Part shown: piece after piece, positions 52,964-64,000 of the stretch | Numbering within the stretch: position 1 is the stretch's first letter | Layout: each line of letters starts with the position of its first letter | Assembly: GCA_963921935.1 (NCBI GenBank) | Contig: OY998175.1 | Coordinates: 175,371,262-175,435,261 of the forward strand | Reading direction: 5' to 3' | Length of the DNA stretch: 64,000 bases | From: Galeruca laticollis | Lineage: Eukaryota > Arthropoda > Insecta > Coleoptera > Chrysomelidae | Made by a program: the position numbers and the translations under genes | The notes under the pieces: generated by a model | What the model was told of the DNA's origin: nothing | The model's database searches: none | Seen by the model: the letters and a program-made list of their open reading frames with translations, nothing else

Positions 52964-55157
52964 TGTAATAAATACGGATATTCAGAAGAATAATTTTATT
53001 GTAGAAAGTTTCAGAACACACGGTAAAACATATTTTATTTTGAATCATAATATTAAATGGAAACACGACCCACATTATGTTTAATAAAACAAATGCGAAG
53101 CCAAAACAGAAGAGAGAAATACTGGGTCAAAGCAAAATGATTGTTTTAAAAACAAGGATTTCAATAACATAAACTAGCACGATTCAAAAAAACAAAAGTT
53201 GTTTTTTGCAAGTCGACAAAAACCCCAAAATCAATGTCGGGGGAAAACAAAAAAGGAGTGTAGACAGATCAAGAGCGGCAGTGGGTACCGGGTGCGAACG
53301 GCGCGAAGGGAAAGGTTTTCCCTTGCTACGGTAACTAGTGTTTTAGTGTTAGCGGTACGAGAGGTAGAAATTCTCACCGTTGTGTTAGGAGGTGATACTG
53401 TCTCCTACTTCGATACACAAACGGTAGATTTACCCTCTACGCTAATTGCCTTTCAACCTAAAACGATTTCGTTTATCGGGTACGATACGTAGCGACCAAA
53501 CAGATAGAGAAAATCAAGAAATCTCTCGACGTGACGGAGGAAGATAGTCAAACAGTAAGTTTTTGAATTAGATTTCGATTTGGATAAATTTCTTTTATTA
53601 GTGATATATATATGTACTCGTTATTGGTCGAGCTGGAGTCTGAACTTGGGAGCATAAGAAAATTTCTATATACCAGGTGTAGCGATAGCAGATATTATTT
53701 ATTTGATTTGTTTTATTGTTGATTTTCAAAGAGACGGGACACATCTGTTCACTCTCAGATTGAGTTTTTTCGTCCTAACGAACAGTTAATTTACCGTGTG
53801 TACTGAAATAATTTCGATTTCCAGAGTTTCGCCAACCTGACACCAGTTGGGTTTCATTTTGTTAAGTAGGAGATTATCATATGTTGAGTTACGTATTTTC
53901 TCTTCCACCTCGAAAGTAGGAAATAGATAGAAAGTTAGGCAAGGTTAATTTTGTAGGCAGTAGAAAAAAAAAGAAACAAAAAGGCCGGAGCGGATGCTTG
54001 CCATATTTGCGTGGGTGTCAGCGAACTCTGGCTGAAAAGTAAATTGATTGTAGAGAACCTTTGTTATCAGTCTTTCGTTCAGCCGTAATTATAAATTATA
54101 ACTCGATTATATTTTGCCAGGGTAAAAGCATAAATTAACATATGTAATTAAACTACTGGGGAATTTCGCAACTTGGACCGCCAGTGTCGATAAATAATTT
54201 AAACTATTTCATTAGCTCATCAGAATTTCTGTATAGAACAAGAATTTCACTTTCGTTTTGAAGGTCAATGGCGACCTGAATCGACATAACGTGAAACGTT
54301 TATTGTGGTTAAAAGCAGATTTACACATACGATTTATTTGTTTTCTCGTCGCAGGGGAATAGAAATATTGAGAAACGAATAATAATAAGCTACACTCTTC
54401 TCCCGCAGTTGTTGTAAAGGTCCGAGCTGATAACAGGGATAGGCTCACTGCCACCCCCGGAAAAACGGGAACTCCGTTCATAATTATCGTTTTATACAGG
54501 GGTAGGAATAAGCAATAAATAAATTTTTAGACAAATTTTATGTATAGGTAGAAATTATAACGGGGAATTTTGGGAACTGAGTCCTTCGGGATTATTGTTA
54601 GGGTTAAGTATGCATAGCTGTATCTAAGGATTTAGAAACTTCATTTTTTATTATATATGTATTTTGTATAACTTGTTGGCTCTATATTATTTCACCCAAC
54701 TCCCCTACCCCAACATTTCCCCTTTGGAAGTGTATTAACGTGGACGTGCGACAGAAACGAGGAAGACAGCCCTGTCCTTGCAGAGGAGGATACATCCGTT
54801 TTAAGACCAGGCGAACCTAGCTAAAAGAAATCGGACTGGATTGCCTTGCACGCTCAGCCGCTCTTTGGAGGCAGAAATTGGCAACAATCTAGGGTCGGGA
54901 TCAATAGAGAGCGGCCCAAAGATAGGTAGGAAATATTTCTCTTTTTTTCTGACCCATATTTTTAGTACATCTAGAGCAGCGGATTTTTTTTCAGGAGCCT
55001 GATTATTAAGTTTTGTTGGCTAAGATTATTACAGTTACAGGTTAAAATAAATAAGGGTCTAGATTTTATCAGGGTCGACATTATTACAGTGGTGACAGCG
55101 GTTTTTTTTTGTTTTTTGAGAATCAACTCGGTACCAAAAGAAGGGTAGAGTTGTACA
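52964..55157 (+). repeat. 3' LTR of gypsy copy C (2194 bp)
   Basis: Near-identical to 42661-44868, ending AGTTGTACA, followed by AAAC. Confidence 0.95.
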
Positions 55158-55340
55158 AAACCATGTAGATTCATTACGTCCATTCCCAGAATCACGTCTT
55201 CTTCAATGTCAGCTACGATGTGGCGGTTCGCAGTCTCAGTCTCGTTGGTAAACGCTTCTTCGAATTTATTATCTCTGGTCGTATATGGTTCTAGTTGCTC
55301 CAGTGTCTACCAGCAGAGTATAGTTCTTGCCATTCACTTC

Positions 55341-55345
<5 letters not shown>
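55158..55345 (-). pseudogene. Fossil gypsy protease fragment, other side of copy C
   Basis: The minus strand reads 'GEVNGKNYTLLVDTGAT', then, after a frame slip, 'ILGMDVMNLHGF', a retroviral-type protease. When one AAAC copy is ignored the frame continues directly into the linker at 42656, showing both fragments were one gene before copy C inserted. It ends at the (TA)n tract. Confidence 0.85.

Positions 55346-55393
<48 letters not shown>
55346..55393. repeat. (TA)n microsatellite
   Basis: About 24 AT dinucleotides between two unrelated gypsy fragments. Confidence 0.98.
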
Positions 55394-55395
<2 letters not shown>

Positions 55396-55439
55396 AACCA
55401 CATATCTTATATATTAAAGAACATCAGCTGTTTGAGAAT

Positions 55440-56140
55440 ATATTCAGAAAATGAAGAACAACACCACGAACATTTGAAGACTATATTGGCGGAATTGGAA
55501 AGAGCAGGTTAAAAATTGAATATGGAAAATGTCAATTTAACCAAAAGGAAGTGCAGTATTTGGGATATATTTTGAATTCTACTGGAGTGAGAATGAGCCC
55601 TGAACGAATTAGACACCGACTAATCTTAAAACTCTTCGAGGATTTTTGGGAATTCTCAACTACTTTAAACGGTTAATACCAGACCTCAGTCATAAAGAAA
55701 TTCCGCTAATTGGATTACTCAAGAAGGAAACGATATGGAAATGGGATGCTAGGAGAGAACAAGCTTTCCAAGAACTGAAGGAAATATTTTTACAAAACTT
55801 GCAGGTTTAACATCCTCAATATGACAAGTCATTTATTTTGAGAACGGATGCATCCATAGATAGGTTAGCAGAAGTCTTATTGCAACAACAAGAGGAAGGT
55901 GAAGTACCAATCAGTTTTATTTCCCAAGTAACAGAGAATTTTGAAAGAAAATATTCAGTTACTGAATTGGAGATGGCAAGCATTGTATTTTGTATAACTA
56001 AATTACGTTTTTATCTATTAGGAGCAATATTTTACTTGGAAACAGAGAGTACGAATTTGAAATAAAATTTATTTCTGGAAAAACTAATGTAGTAGCAGAT
56101 GCTCTTAGCCGTGAAACGGAAATGAAAAGGAATGATCATC
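55440..56140 (+). pseudogene. Gypsy reverse transcriptase/RNase H remnant
   Basis: Pieces in several frames: 'HHEHLKTILAELERAG' (RT palm end), then a connection segment with 'YFKRLIPDLSHKEIPLIGLL', RNase H start 'YDKSFILRTDASIDRLAEVL', 'YSVTELEMASIVFCITKLRFYL', and after an internal deletion near 56050 'FISGKTNVVADALSRE'. At least four stops or frame breaks. Confidence 0.8.
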
Positions 56141-56294
56141 ACTTCCAAATTGGCATCAATAGATTGCAGAAAACTGACGGTTTGTTTAGATTGGAAAAAA
56201 TAATGGAAGACCAGAGAAGCTTGCATCTTGAAAAAGGGGAGCATTTCAAAACGAGGGAATTTGGTATAAGAAAATGGAGGATAGGGAAATTTAA

Positions 56295-57272
56295 TTGATA
56301 ACATCAGAATATGCTAAAGAAATTCTCAGACATCTACATGAGGAATATAGACATATATTATCTCGGAAATTATGGATGTTGTTCAGAGAAAATTACACCG
56401 CAAAGAAGGATACATCATTAGTGACACAAATCTGTAAAACTTGTGAAATTTGCCAGTTGGGAAAGGAAAAGAATTATCACAATATTAGTGGGCCAAAACC
56501 TATAATAGCACTCAAGCCTTTACATATAGTAGCTATTGATTTTATATCACAATTAATACCTAGCAAACAAGGCAATAAACATATTTTAGTCATAGTAGAT
56601 ATTTTTTCAAAATGTGTAAGAACTTTTCCTTGTCAACGTACTAATGCGAACAGCGTAATATGTTGTCTTGAACATGCTACTTACTTTGTAAGTGAAAACG
56701 TCAAACGTATATGTAAAAATCATAACTTAAAAATGAATTTTATAAGTATAAGAAGACCATCATCTAATCCAGGTGAGAGGTATATCAAGGAAGTTGTCAA
56801 GAATTTAAGGATTTCATGTGATAATAGGCACAATTTATGGGAAGAAAATCTGAACCAATTAGAAAATTTTTTAAATCAATTACCTAATGGAGTCACTGAA
56901 GAATGTCCACAATTCATTTTAAAAGGAATACCCCCAGAACGTGAATGGATTATACAGAGAAAATGGGATATGTCACAAGTTTTAAATAAAGTAAGCAAGA
57001 ATTTAGAAAGAAGTGCTATGCGATTTATCAAAAAAAAAGGAAACAAGAATAAAAAGAAGATTAGGTTTCAGAAAGGAGATTTAGTTCTAGTAAGATCTTT
57101 AAGAACACCAAAGAAAGGTGAAAATCAATGTAAGAAGTTACTATCACCTTTTGAAGGGCCATATGTAGTTGACAATAATGATGCTCAAAACTGTTATCGG
57201 CTTTTCTATCCAGGTACACAATTAGAAAGGGGAGTGTTCAATGTTGAATATGTATATAAATATTATGAATAG
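56295..57272 (+). pseudogene. Gypsy integrase ORF, lacking a catalytic Asp
   Basis: A 325-aa open frame with the HHCC zinc site ('HLHEEYRHILSRK...CKTCEICQLG'), the first catalytic Asp in 'IVAIDFISQL', the strand 'HILVIVDIFSKCVRTFP' and the Glu region 'NPGERYIKEVVKNL'. The usual second-Asp segment (around TDNG) is missing between 'CCLEHATYFVS' and 'ENVKRICKNHN', suggesting an in-frame deletion. The C-terminus has 'RFQKGDLVLVRSL' and 'LLSPFEGPYVVDNN'. It is therefore intact in frame but probably inactive. Confidence 0.85.
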
Positions 57273-57957
57273 ATGATGTTATGTTACGAATGAAATATAA
57301 GAAAACAATAGTCATAAGGAAAGTTTTAAATTTAATATTAAAGTAGTGTACAAAGATAAACAATATAGTAGATAGGGTTTTGTTTTAATTTGGCAGGTGA
57401 TAATCCGAAAAAGATTCTTCATTATTGTTTCTCCAGAACCTAAAAAAAATTTAAAAATAAATAAATAAATAGATATAATATAATATAAAGAAAAATTTAT
57501 TAGGTAAGATTTAATGATAAAAACCAGCTTTGAATATAAAGAAAGGGAAATTTGAATATGGCAAATGAATATATAATAATTAAAGAAAAACAACTTATGA
57601 GAAATACTGGCTTTATAAAGAAAGAAAATATAAAGATATAAGATAGAAAGGGAAGAACATAAGAATAACTTAAGTATCAAATAGAATTTAACATTTTTTT
57701 TAAAAAGGAAATAAGACACGTAAGTAATAAAAAAGAAAAGAAAGGAGATTGATGAATGATTAAAATATAGGAGGTGATGTTTGATGTCAATTAGAATTTT
57801 GTAGAATACTTGAAAATATATGGAAGAATAAGGAAATTGATGTTGATATATATAATGATTTAAGAATATGGATTGTAATAGGATGTATGTGAATGTTTAT
57901 TTGAGAATTAAGTATAAAGTCAAGGAAATATGAGATTATGCCATAAATTTATAAATA

Positions 57958-57962
<5 letters not shown>

Positions 57963-57994
<32 letters not shown>
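57963..57994. repeat. (TA)n microsatellite
   Basis: About 16 AT dinucleotides in the 3' non-coding part of the decayed gypsy. Confidence 0.95.
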
Positions 57995-57996
<2 letters not shown>

Positions 57997-58123
57997 CAAT
58001 CGTTTCAAAGAAGAAAATAGAAATTTAAATAACTCTCGATATTATTGATATCAATTAAATTTAAATTTGAGGGGAATTGAACTACAGATCTTAAATATTA
58101 AAGAACATCAGCTGTTTGAGAAT

Positions 58124-60531
58124 GTTTTGCTTAGTATTTAAAATGGATTGAAACTATGTTAATAAAGAACACATTAAAAAACCACAATCATAAGCAAAAT
58201 TCATATAAAGTCAAAGTATATTAAATCATTTGTTTATAATAATTAAAAAGAGTAACAATAAATATAAAGAAATTATCTTAATAATTGTCTTAAAATTTGA
58301 AAACGCTTAACAAGTATAGAAGAAAACATTAAATCTGCCTAATTGGATATTTGTTTGTCACTAAGGAATCAGCTGTTTATCTGAAAATAAACAAGCTTTA
58401 GTTATCTAATATAATATAACTATTAGTTGAACAGTAATAATAAAAATAATATTCATATTTATTATAAAGATTCAGTCAAGCTAATAAAATATAAATATAA
58501 AATGACATAAATGTGATTATATGTTAAAATTTTATGGACGAAATGAATCATAAGATGGTGATCGATATAAGTAAATAGTTGAAACTATAAGATTTGGATA
58601 GTTCAAATAACGAAAGCAAGATATATATGTCAGATGAAAGAATTTATGTTTATAAATTTAAATGTTATTTCAAAGTTATCACAAGTATCAAAACAAGAGT
58701 TGACATTGTAATATCAAAATATAACCATGAATTTCACTATTTGTTAAAAAATTATTGTATTCTTTAAGTGAAATTTACAATCATATTGGTTTTCAAAACT
58801 TTCATAAAGCGCTATAAATTTGAATAGAACTCTACAGCTCAAGAAAGAATATCATTGATGTAATATGACAGGACAAATTTGTTAAATTATAAAGAAACAA
58901 AACTGTGTTTAAAAACAGTGAGCTGAGAAACAATAGTTTATTTATTTATTAAAAAATTGACGATCGAGGGGAAGCGTTGGTAGATTGGGTTTGGCGTCGT
59001 AGCAGAGAGGATGAGAAGAAAAATTTTACAACAAATTTCAAGTTAAATCGCAACAAATAAGTATAAAAGCTAAAGATTCATCGTATATATAAAACTACGA
59101 ACACTCACATGTGTGTATATCCAGTTTATACCTGAGAATACCTCAGATTCTTCAGAAAATATGCAGCGTGGACTTCAATAGGCGTATTCCTGTTACCAGA
59201 CGTGTTAGAATCCAGATTCCAGACTTCAGGTCAGTGTTTTTTAAATATTTATTGGCCAATAATAATAATAACAAACTAATTTAAATTCAGTGACTATTTC
59301 CATGTGTATAATAATTCATGCGTTTATATGATCGATCTAACTAAAAAGGAAAAAGACTTTATGTAGTTTATTCAACAGATAAAATTTCGAGATTATTAGA
59401 AAAAGACCTACATGCATGTTTTTAGTTCGGTAATAAATAATGGTGGTACTTACTTCATTTCCAATCGTATAAGGAATGTGCATTTAAATTAATAGATATA
59501 ATATTCTCAAATCTATGTATATCTATCTATAGTTTGTAACCCATTTCTTCTGAACAATCTAATTATCTGTATATATATACAGTGTTGGGAACATTACAAG
59601 GGAACATACGTTTTACCTTTAATGTGTTAGAAAGAGACAAAATACATACAAATTCAGTGTAACATTCTTATTCGTTAACAGGATATCATAAACTGCAAAA
59701 CGTGCTTTTAGTGTATTTTTAATGGAGTGTATGATAGGCACCGCCTTTGAAAAGACTACCGCCTAGTGAGGTGTAGGGTCACGGATGATCCTAACCAATG
59801 GAAATTAACAAGAATAACATTGTCGACGATTGAAGCAGCATTGCCAAATCGAAATCATTATCTGATGGAAGATTATTTTAAGGTGACAGAAAATAATTTT
59901 TACAATAGTGAAAAAGTTATTGGCAATTTTAAAACTTTTCTAACTATACTCGTTTCTCTAATTTATTCATTTTATACTTTTTCAAATATCTCCGAATATT
60001 TTTGATATGTAAAAATTTTGCTATTCTGAGGTATTTTATGTTTTTGTATACTGTCATTGGCAACAATGGTACCGGACTTTTAAATAATTTTGTAAGGTTT
60101 TACGGAATATAGAATAGAAATGTTTATCATTGTGCAAGATTATACGAGTATGTGAATTTTATTTACGTTCCTTGATTATTGTGTACTATTCTATTCAGTT
60201 TTTGTTGCCAAACTATTTTCTCTATTGATTATGAATTCTGAATGCAAGGAGTGCAAGAAATCGCTACCTCTCCAATTATAAATCTTAAGACAATTCAAAA
60301 TTGTGACAGTTTCCCATACAGAGATGGGAGTTCAACTTAAAAAATTATAAATAGTGATAAATTGACTAAAAATTTATTAGGAAATCTCTTGCAGCTGACT
60401 AAAAATATGTAAAGGTTCGATTACACCCCAGAAAAAAATATCTACGCCGCTTATTGGAACTTTTCTGCAATTTAATCTACGTATTTTTCCTTTTTTCATA
60501 GTTTTTATGACTTATCATGTTATTTTTTTAG
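58124..60531. other. AT-rich, nothing recognised
   Basis: It may include the rest of the decayed LTR. The small open frame 59766-60005 has no recognisable motif. Confidence 0.4.
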
Positions 60532-60945
60532 ATGACGAAAATAGGCTTCATATGCACGTAGTCCAAGAAAATTTGATTGAAGAGGACTGCATTCTCAAAG
60601 AATTATGTAAAAAGAATAGTTCAAATTATTTGAATTTGAAGAGAAAAAAAATGGAATTATAATAAAGTTTTTGTAAAATCTTGAGGCTACAACTTCATTG
60701 GAGGAACTTGAGATTGTAGTAGATGAAGCTATTGCCTCGATATCATCAATTGCAGCACTAGTATCTAAACACCACCTTGTTAATTCTGCTTCTTCGCAAA
60801 ATAATAATATTCCACACAATAAAAAATAGGTTGTTCAGTACGACAAAGAAGAAAAAAATATCAAAAAGTGGTGTTTGTAAGCCCAGTCATGAAGAAGTCG
60901 AAAAAATAGCTTTAAATTTGTCATCCAAGAATGTATAAATAAATC
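60532..60945 (+). pseudogene. C-terminal remnant of a SWIM/MULE-type protein
   Basis: It begins after a strong acceptor (ATTTTTTTAG, ending 60531) with an open stretch reading 'VVQENLIEEDCILKELCKKN', then, after a stop, 'SLEELEIVVDEAIASISSIA', then in a shifted frame 'RLFSTTKKKKISKSGVCKPS' followed by 'HEEVEKIALNL'. The last part matches the tail of the MULE at 16804-18887 in layout ('RFSSTKKKR' and 'KPSNKEVSSIGKAL'). No catalytic or SWIM part is present here. Confidence 0.45.
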
Positions 60946-61801
60946 ATTATTTATAAGACAATCCCAATAACCTATGAAATACCTATATTAGTTTAAGTTG
61001 TTTGATAACTTAAACATAAATGAGTAAATTAACATTCCAAAAAAGTTCGTTTAACCGTTAAACAGTTTTTTTTATTCAAATTTAACAGATTTTCTTAAGT
61101 TGAAATAACTGGATTGTGCTATACTGATAGCTTAATGCAAAAAAAATGAAAAATCAACATTACTTTCGTTTATCCCTTCATGATTAATTTATAAAGAAAT
61201 AATTCAGTAGTAAGAAACTAATTTACTATATCAGTTCGGGTAGTACACGCTAATATGAATTGAACAATAAATTAAAACCTACTTAATAGGTATTTGAAAT
61301 AAGTACCACTAAAAAATCACTGGAAAACAGCTAAAAAAATTACATTCGTCGATATTGAGGGTACAGTTGATGAATGTGAGCATAATAATTTTCATTAACA
61401 TCATAAGGAATAATCTATGGCAACAATACAGAGTCCAAAAGCGACAATATGTTGTAATAAAACAAGCGTATTCAGTGTATCACCATTTTCTTTAAAAACC
61501 GCCTCTGTTTCCTACGCTCCTGATAAAACGGTTTCGCTTTCAGCTCAAATTCTACTTTTATCTGCCCCCTCTCTTCATTTTTAATCTACGCGTTAGATCA
61601 TACCCTGGAAACTTAAATGAGAATGACAGTTCTTTCTAAAATAGTTAATCCTCCAGCTGTAAGTGGCGCTGACTCAAATTGGCAAGTGACAAGTTTCTGT
61701 ATTTGTCATAATGTTTGTTCTCTTATCTATGATATTTGTTTACATCGACTTCCAATATATTTTCCTTTGTGTTATTTGTATTGAATAAATTTCCAATAAA
61801 A

Positions 61802-62294
61802 ATGGTGTTTGTGAGCTGTGTTAAAGACTGTTTTAACTCTACTAAAAAATGATTTGAGATGCATCGTTTCCCGAATAATCAGGAAGTAAGTTAACCTTAA
61901 AAATTTCCCTAATGTTAATTGTTATATTTTGAATATTAAAATACACATATTTCAAACTAAATTTGTATATCTCAAGCTTAAAACGTTGGTTTTATAGAAA
62001 AGGTTTAAATTGTGTACTGTTTTTGAGGATATTTTGTTACAATATTTCAATAAAAGGAATTGAATAAGCTTGAGCTAATGGCATTTATTTTATAATTTTA
62101 GATGTGCAATATTTGGTTGTCTGCAATTGGACGTTTGATTATGAAGGAAAAACCTCTTGAAAGAACTCGTGCATCCTATAGAGTTTGTGGCATACATTTT
62201 GGATCAGAAGCTGTTTATGTTGGTAGCAGATATGGATCAACAATAAAAGCTTATGCTGTGCCCACTCTATTGGGCAATTCCATTGAAATATTAT
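61802..62294 (+). pseudogene. THAP-domain gene fragment, two exons, one stop
   Basis: THAP is a C2CH zinc-binding DNA-binding domain. Exon 1 (61802-61885) reads 'MVFVSCVKDCFNSTKK', a TGA, then 'FEMHRFPNNQE', with donor gtaagt. Exon 2 (62102-62294) starts after TTTTAG with 'MCNIWLSAIGR' and continues to 'YRVCGIHFGSEAVYV' and the diagnostic 'AVPTL', with donor gtaagt. The Cys-x3-Cys, Cys-x2-His and AVPTL features are in the right order and the exons join in phase. The single stop makes a functional product unlikely unless the base is wrong. Downstream exons were not found. It could derive from a host gene or a P-element-like transposon. Confidence 0.75.
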
Positions 62295-63249
62295 GTAAGT
62301 TTTTTTAATGGAATACCAAAGATGAATGGTTAACTAATTTTTGTATTATTTCGTGGAAATGAATGAAAAGTAATTATACATTTATTTTTTAGAACACAAT
62401 TTAAACCAGTTGATGAGCAACATAATATAAATACTGTTCCTCTTTTTCTGTTATTTGAAGAAGACAGTACCAACATAGTGTGTGTTGAATAATATCGTCA
62501 ACTAAGTCACCCGATAGAAAAGCTTCACCGTTTCTACAGTATTTCCTTGCGTTAGTTGTTTTTTTAATTGTATTTGTAATATTTTTAATGAATTTTTAAT
62601 TTTATAATATGTAATATACTTGTTATTGTGTTCAAATTGTGTTTTATTGAAGTTGATTGAAATTGTCGAGTGAACTCAAATATGGGTAAATTTGATTCGA
62701 CAATATTCGAGGTCACTCGATAATTTCATTCGATTTTCACCCAATCTAGATTCAAGAATCGGGACTCTTATTAAATAATTCAAATCGAAAAATTATACAT
62801 TCAAAAGAACCGCCGCGCCAAATTTAATTGATCCTCCAGCCGTAAGGGGCGCTACCGGTTCTCTGAGATCTCGAGTTTTAACGTAAGATTCCGATCTATC
62901 CGTGTATATAATATTGTCTTATTTATGCGTTAGATTCAAAAATTCCTTTTTATTTGTGAGAGAAATCAGTCACATTTAATTTCAACGTAAAACGATATCC
63001 TCTCACGTCCAAAGAGAAATTATCATGGTCACATGGAGTTACCAGTGTGTTGGAGAAGGACGATCATGAGACAGAGAATTGAAAGCCAGCGTAGATTATT
63101 GCACCAGACGAATACGAATCGCGCGTGCGCCTCTTGAAGATGTTCAACTGTACAATCTGGGTACTTCACTAAACGTTTGTTTGCGAATGAGTAACGATCT
63201 ATTGCAAATCTTATTAAAATGAGTATGCAAGTACACCATAAAGTGCAAG
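62295..63249. other. No gene recognised
   Basis: It contains a 22-bp phrase (about 62831, TCCTCCAGCCGTAAGGGGCG) similar to one at about 61650, flanking the THAP fragment as a direct repeat. Confidence 0.4.
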
Positions 63250-64000
63250 TTGTAAAATGGTACTACTAGGGTCATTAATATCGAAATAGCAGAAAATGTG
63301 TTTATTCTGGCATTCGAAAATGCCCAACCAATTAGCAAAAAACAAGTGAGAACAGTTATAAAAAATTTTGAAGAGCATGGATGTGTCAATTCTACTAAAC
63401 ATGGACCGCGTACATAAAATCGTCAAACATAACCCGAAAGAGAAGAAAGAGATATTTTAATTTGTGCCAGTGTGGAAAATAATACCCTACAATCGTCCAC
63501 TCATTTAGCAAAAGATTTTGATGTTGATCCGAAAACGATTCGGACTGTATTAAGTGGTTATTGTAGTTTCAAACTGAAAAAAAGCCATGAAATTTTTCCA
63601 GACGATCAATTTCGTAAAATGGAATTTTGTGAAATAATTATGGAAATAATATAATTGGACGCAAACTTTTCGAAAAATATTTTGTTCACAGATGTTTCGA
63701 CTTTTCCCATACACGGTGCACATAATTCATCCGTTATTCGATATTGGTCAAGGACAAATTTACACAAACATTATAATAATAGGACTCAATATCCCCAAAA
63801 GTTAAATGTTTGGGCTGGAATATTAGGTGAACATTTAATTGGACCATTTTTTATTGACGGCAATTTAACCCGACAGAAATATTTGGACATGCTGGAAAAT
63901 CAAATTACTCCTGCCCTTATACAATTAGGTGTCAACTTCAATGATATCTGGTACCAACATGACGGTTGTGCATCACATAATTATCGATTAGCAATAAACT
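63250..64000 (+). pseudogene. Tc1/mariner-superfamily transposase, broken, cut by window edge
   Basis: Plus-strand pieces in changing frames: 'AQPISKKQVRTVIKNFEEHG' (N-terminal helix-turn-helix), 63472-63654 'THLAKDFDVDPKTIRTVLSG' and on, then 'KNILFTDVSTFPIHG' (first Asp region), 'KLNVWAGILGEHLIGPFFID', 'RQKYLDMLENQITPAL' and 'WYQHDGCASHNY' (second Asp region). The third acidic residue is beyond the window. At least three stops. This is the DDE_3 type common in insects. Confidence 0.85.

Larger units (their letters stand above)
42661..55157 (+). mobile_element. Young Ty3/gypsy-type element, copy C, env-bearing but lacking integrase
   Basis: 12.5 kb bounded by 2.2-kb LTRs and an AAAC target duplication (42657-42660 and 55158-55161). 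Order: LTR, 1.35-kb leader, gag (one TGA), protease, reverse transcriptase-RNase H, env-like ORF, polypurine tract, LTR. It lacks an integrase and is therefore non-autonomous, although its LTRs suggest recent insertion. It is inserted in the opposite orientation into an older gypsy protease/linker region. Confidence 0.93.
55394..58123 (+). mobile_element. Decayed gypsy element with LTR-start remnants
   Basis: 46 bp at 55394-55439 (TGAACCACATATCTTATATA and on) match 58078-58123 with three differences. The right copy follows the purine stretch GAGGGGAA, so it looks like the beginning of the 3' LTR. The left copy jumps directly into reverse transcriptase sequence, so most of the 5' LTR, gag and protease are deleted. 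The right LTR end was not located. Confidence 0.6.

Noticed and set aside
59766..60005. A 79-aa ORF with a possible transposase-like look
   Set aside because: No catalytic motif, no repeats or inverted ends around it.

Overview
This is an AT-rich insect nuclear window, possibly from a beetle, although the order cannot be settled from the sequence. It is dominated by nested transposable elements. Evidence for an insect genome is a spliced host gene, GT-AG introns, and insect-type Jockey, LOA/I-like and RTE-like LINEs, Ty3/gypsy elements, and piggyBac, hAT, MULE, PIF/Harbinger and Tc1/mariner DNA transposons. No rRNA, tRNA, CRISPR array or bacterial-style operon was seen.

The only complete host gene I recognise is NDUFA9 (complex I 39 kDa subunit), on the minus strand from 15040 to 9115. 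It has six coding exons totalling 399 codons including the stop. Its largest intron (10197-14129) carries a broken piggyBac-like transposon that is itself split by a hAT element with matching 8-bp target duplications.

Layout. 1-5523: 5' end (pol start, gag, leader, LTR) of a minus-strand Ty3/gypsy element, 'copy A', inserted into a Jockey-like LINE (5524-7912). 9115-15040: NDUFA9. 15383-15862: a 480-bp MITE. 15889-23882: a repetitive unit flanked by TTAA that contains a Harbinger-like MITE, a MULE inside that MITE, a hAT element, and a minus-strand array of small duplicated exon-like modules. 24563-28190: two LINE fragments. 28463-28515: (TA)n. 28900-30260: a ~141-bp tandem satellite. 31274-34150: a second copy of the exon-array repeat, split by an RTE-like LINE. 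34824-40123: a degenerate minus-strand gypsy element with short LTRs. 40435-41828: a decayed piggyBac. 41885-55345: a fossil minus-strand gypsy into which a young plus-strand gypsy element, 'copy C' (42661-55157, 2.2-kb LTRs, AAAC target duplication), has inserted. 55394-58123: another decayed gypsy pol. 60532-60945: a SWIM/MULE C-terminal remnant. 61802-62294: a broken THAP-domain gene. 63250-64000: a broken Tc1/mariner-like transposase running off the edge.

The most unusual items are: (1) the array of tandemly duplicated, phase-matched, GT-AG-flanked mini-exons in two dispersed copies; (2) copy C, which has near-identical LTRs and an env-like gene but no integrase; (3) a leader segment of about 600 bp that is almost identical between copies A and C although their LTRs and gag genes have diverged strongly. 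Family calls are made by reading motifs; no database search was possible.
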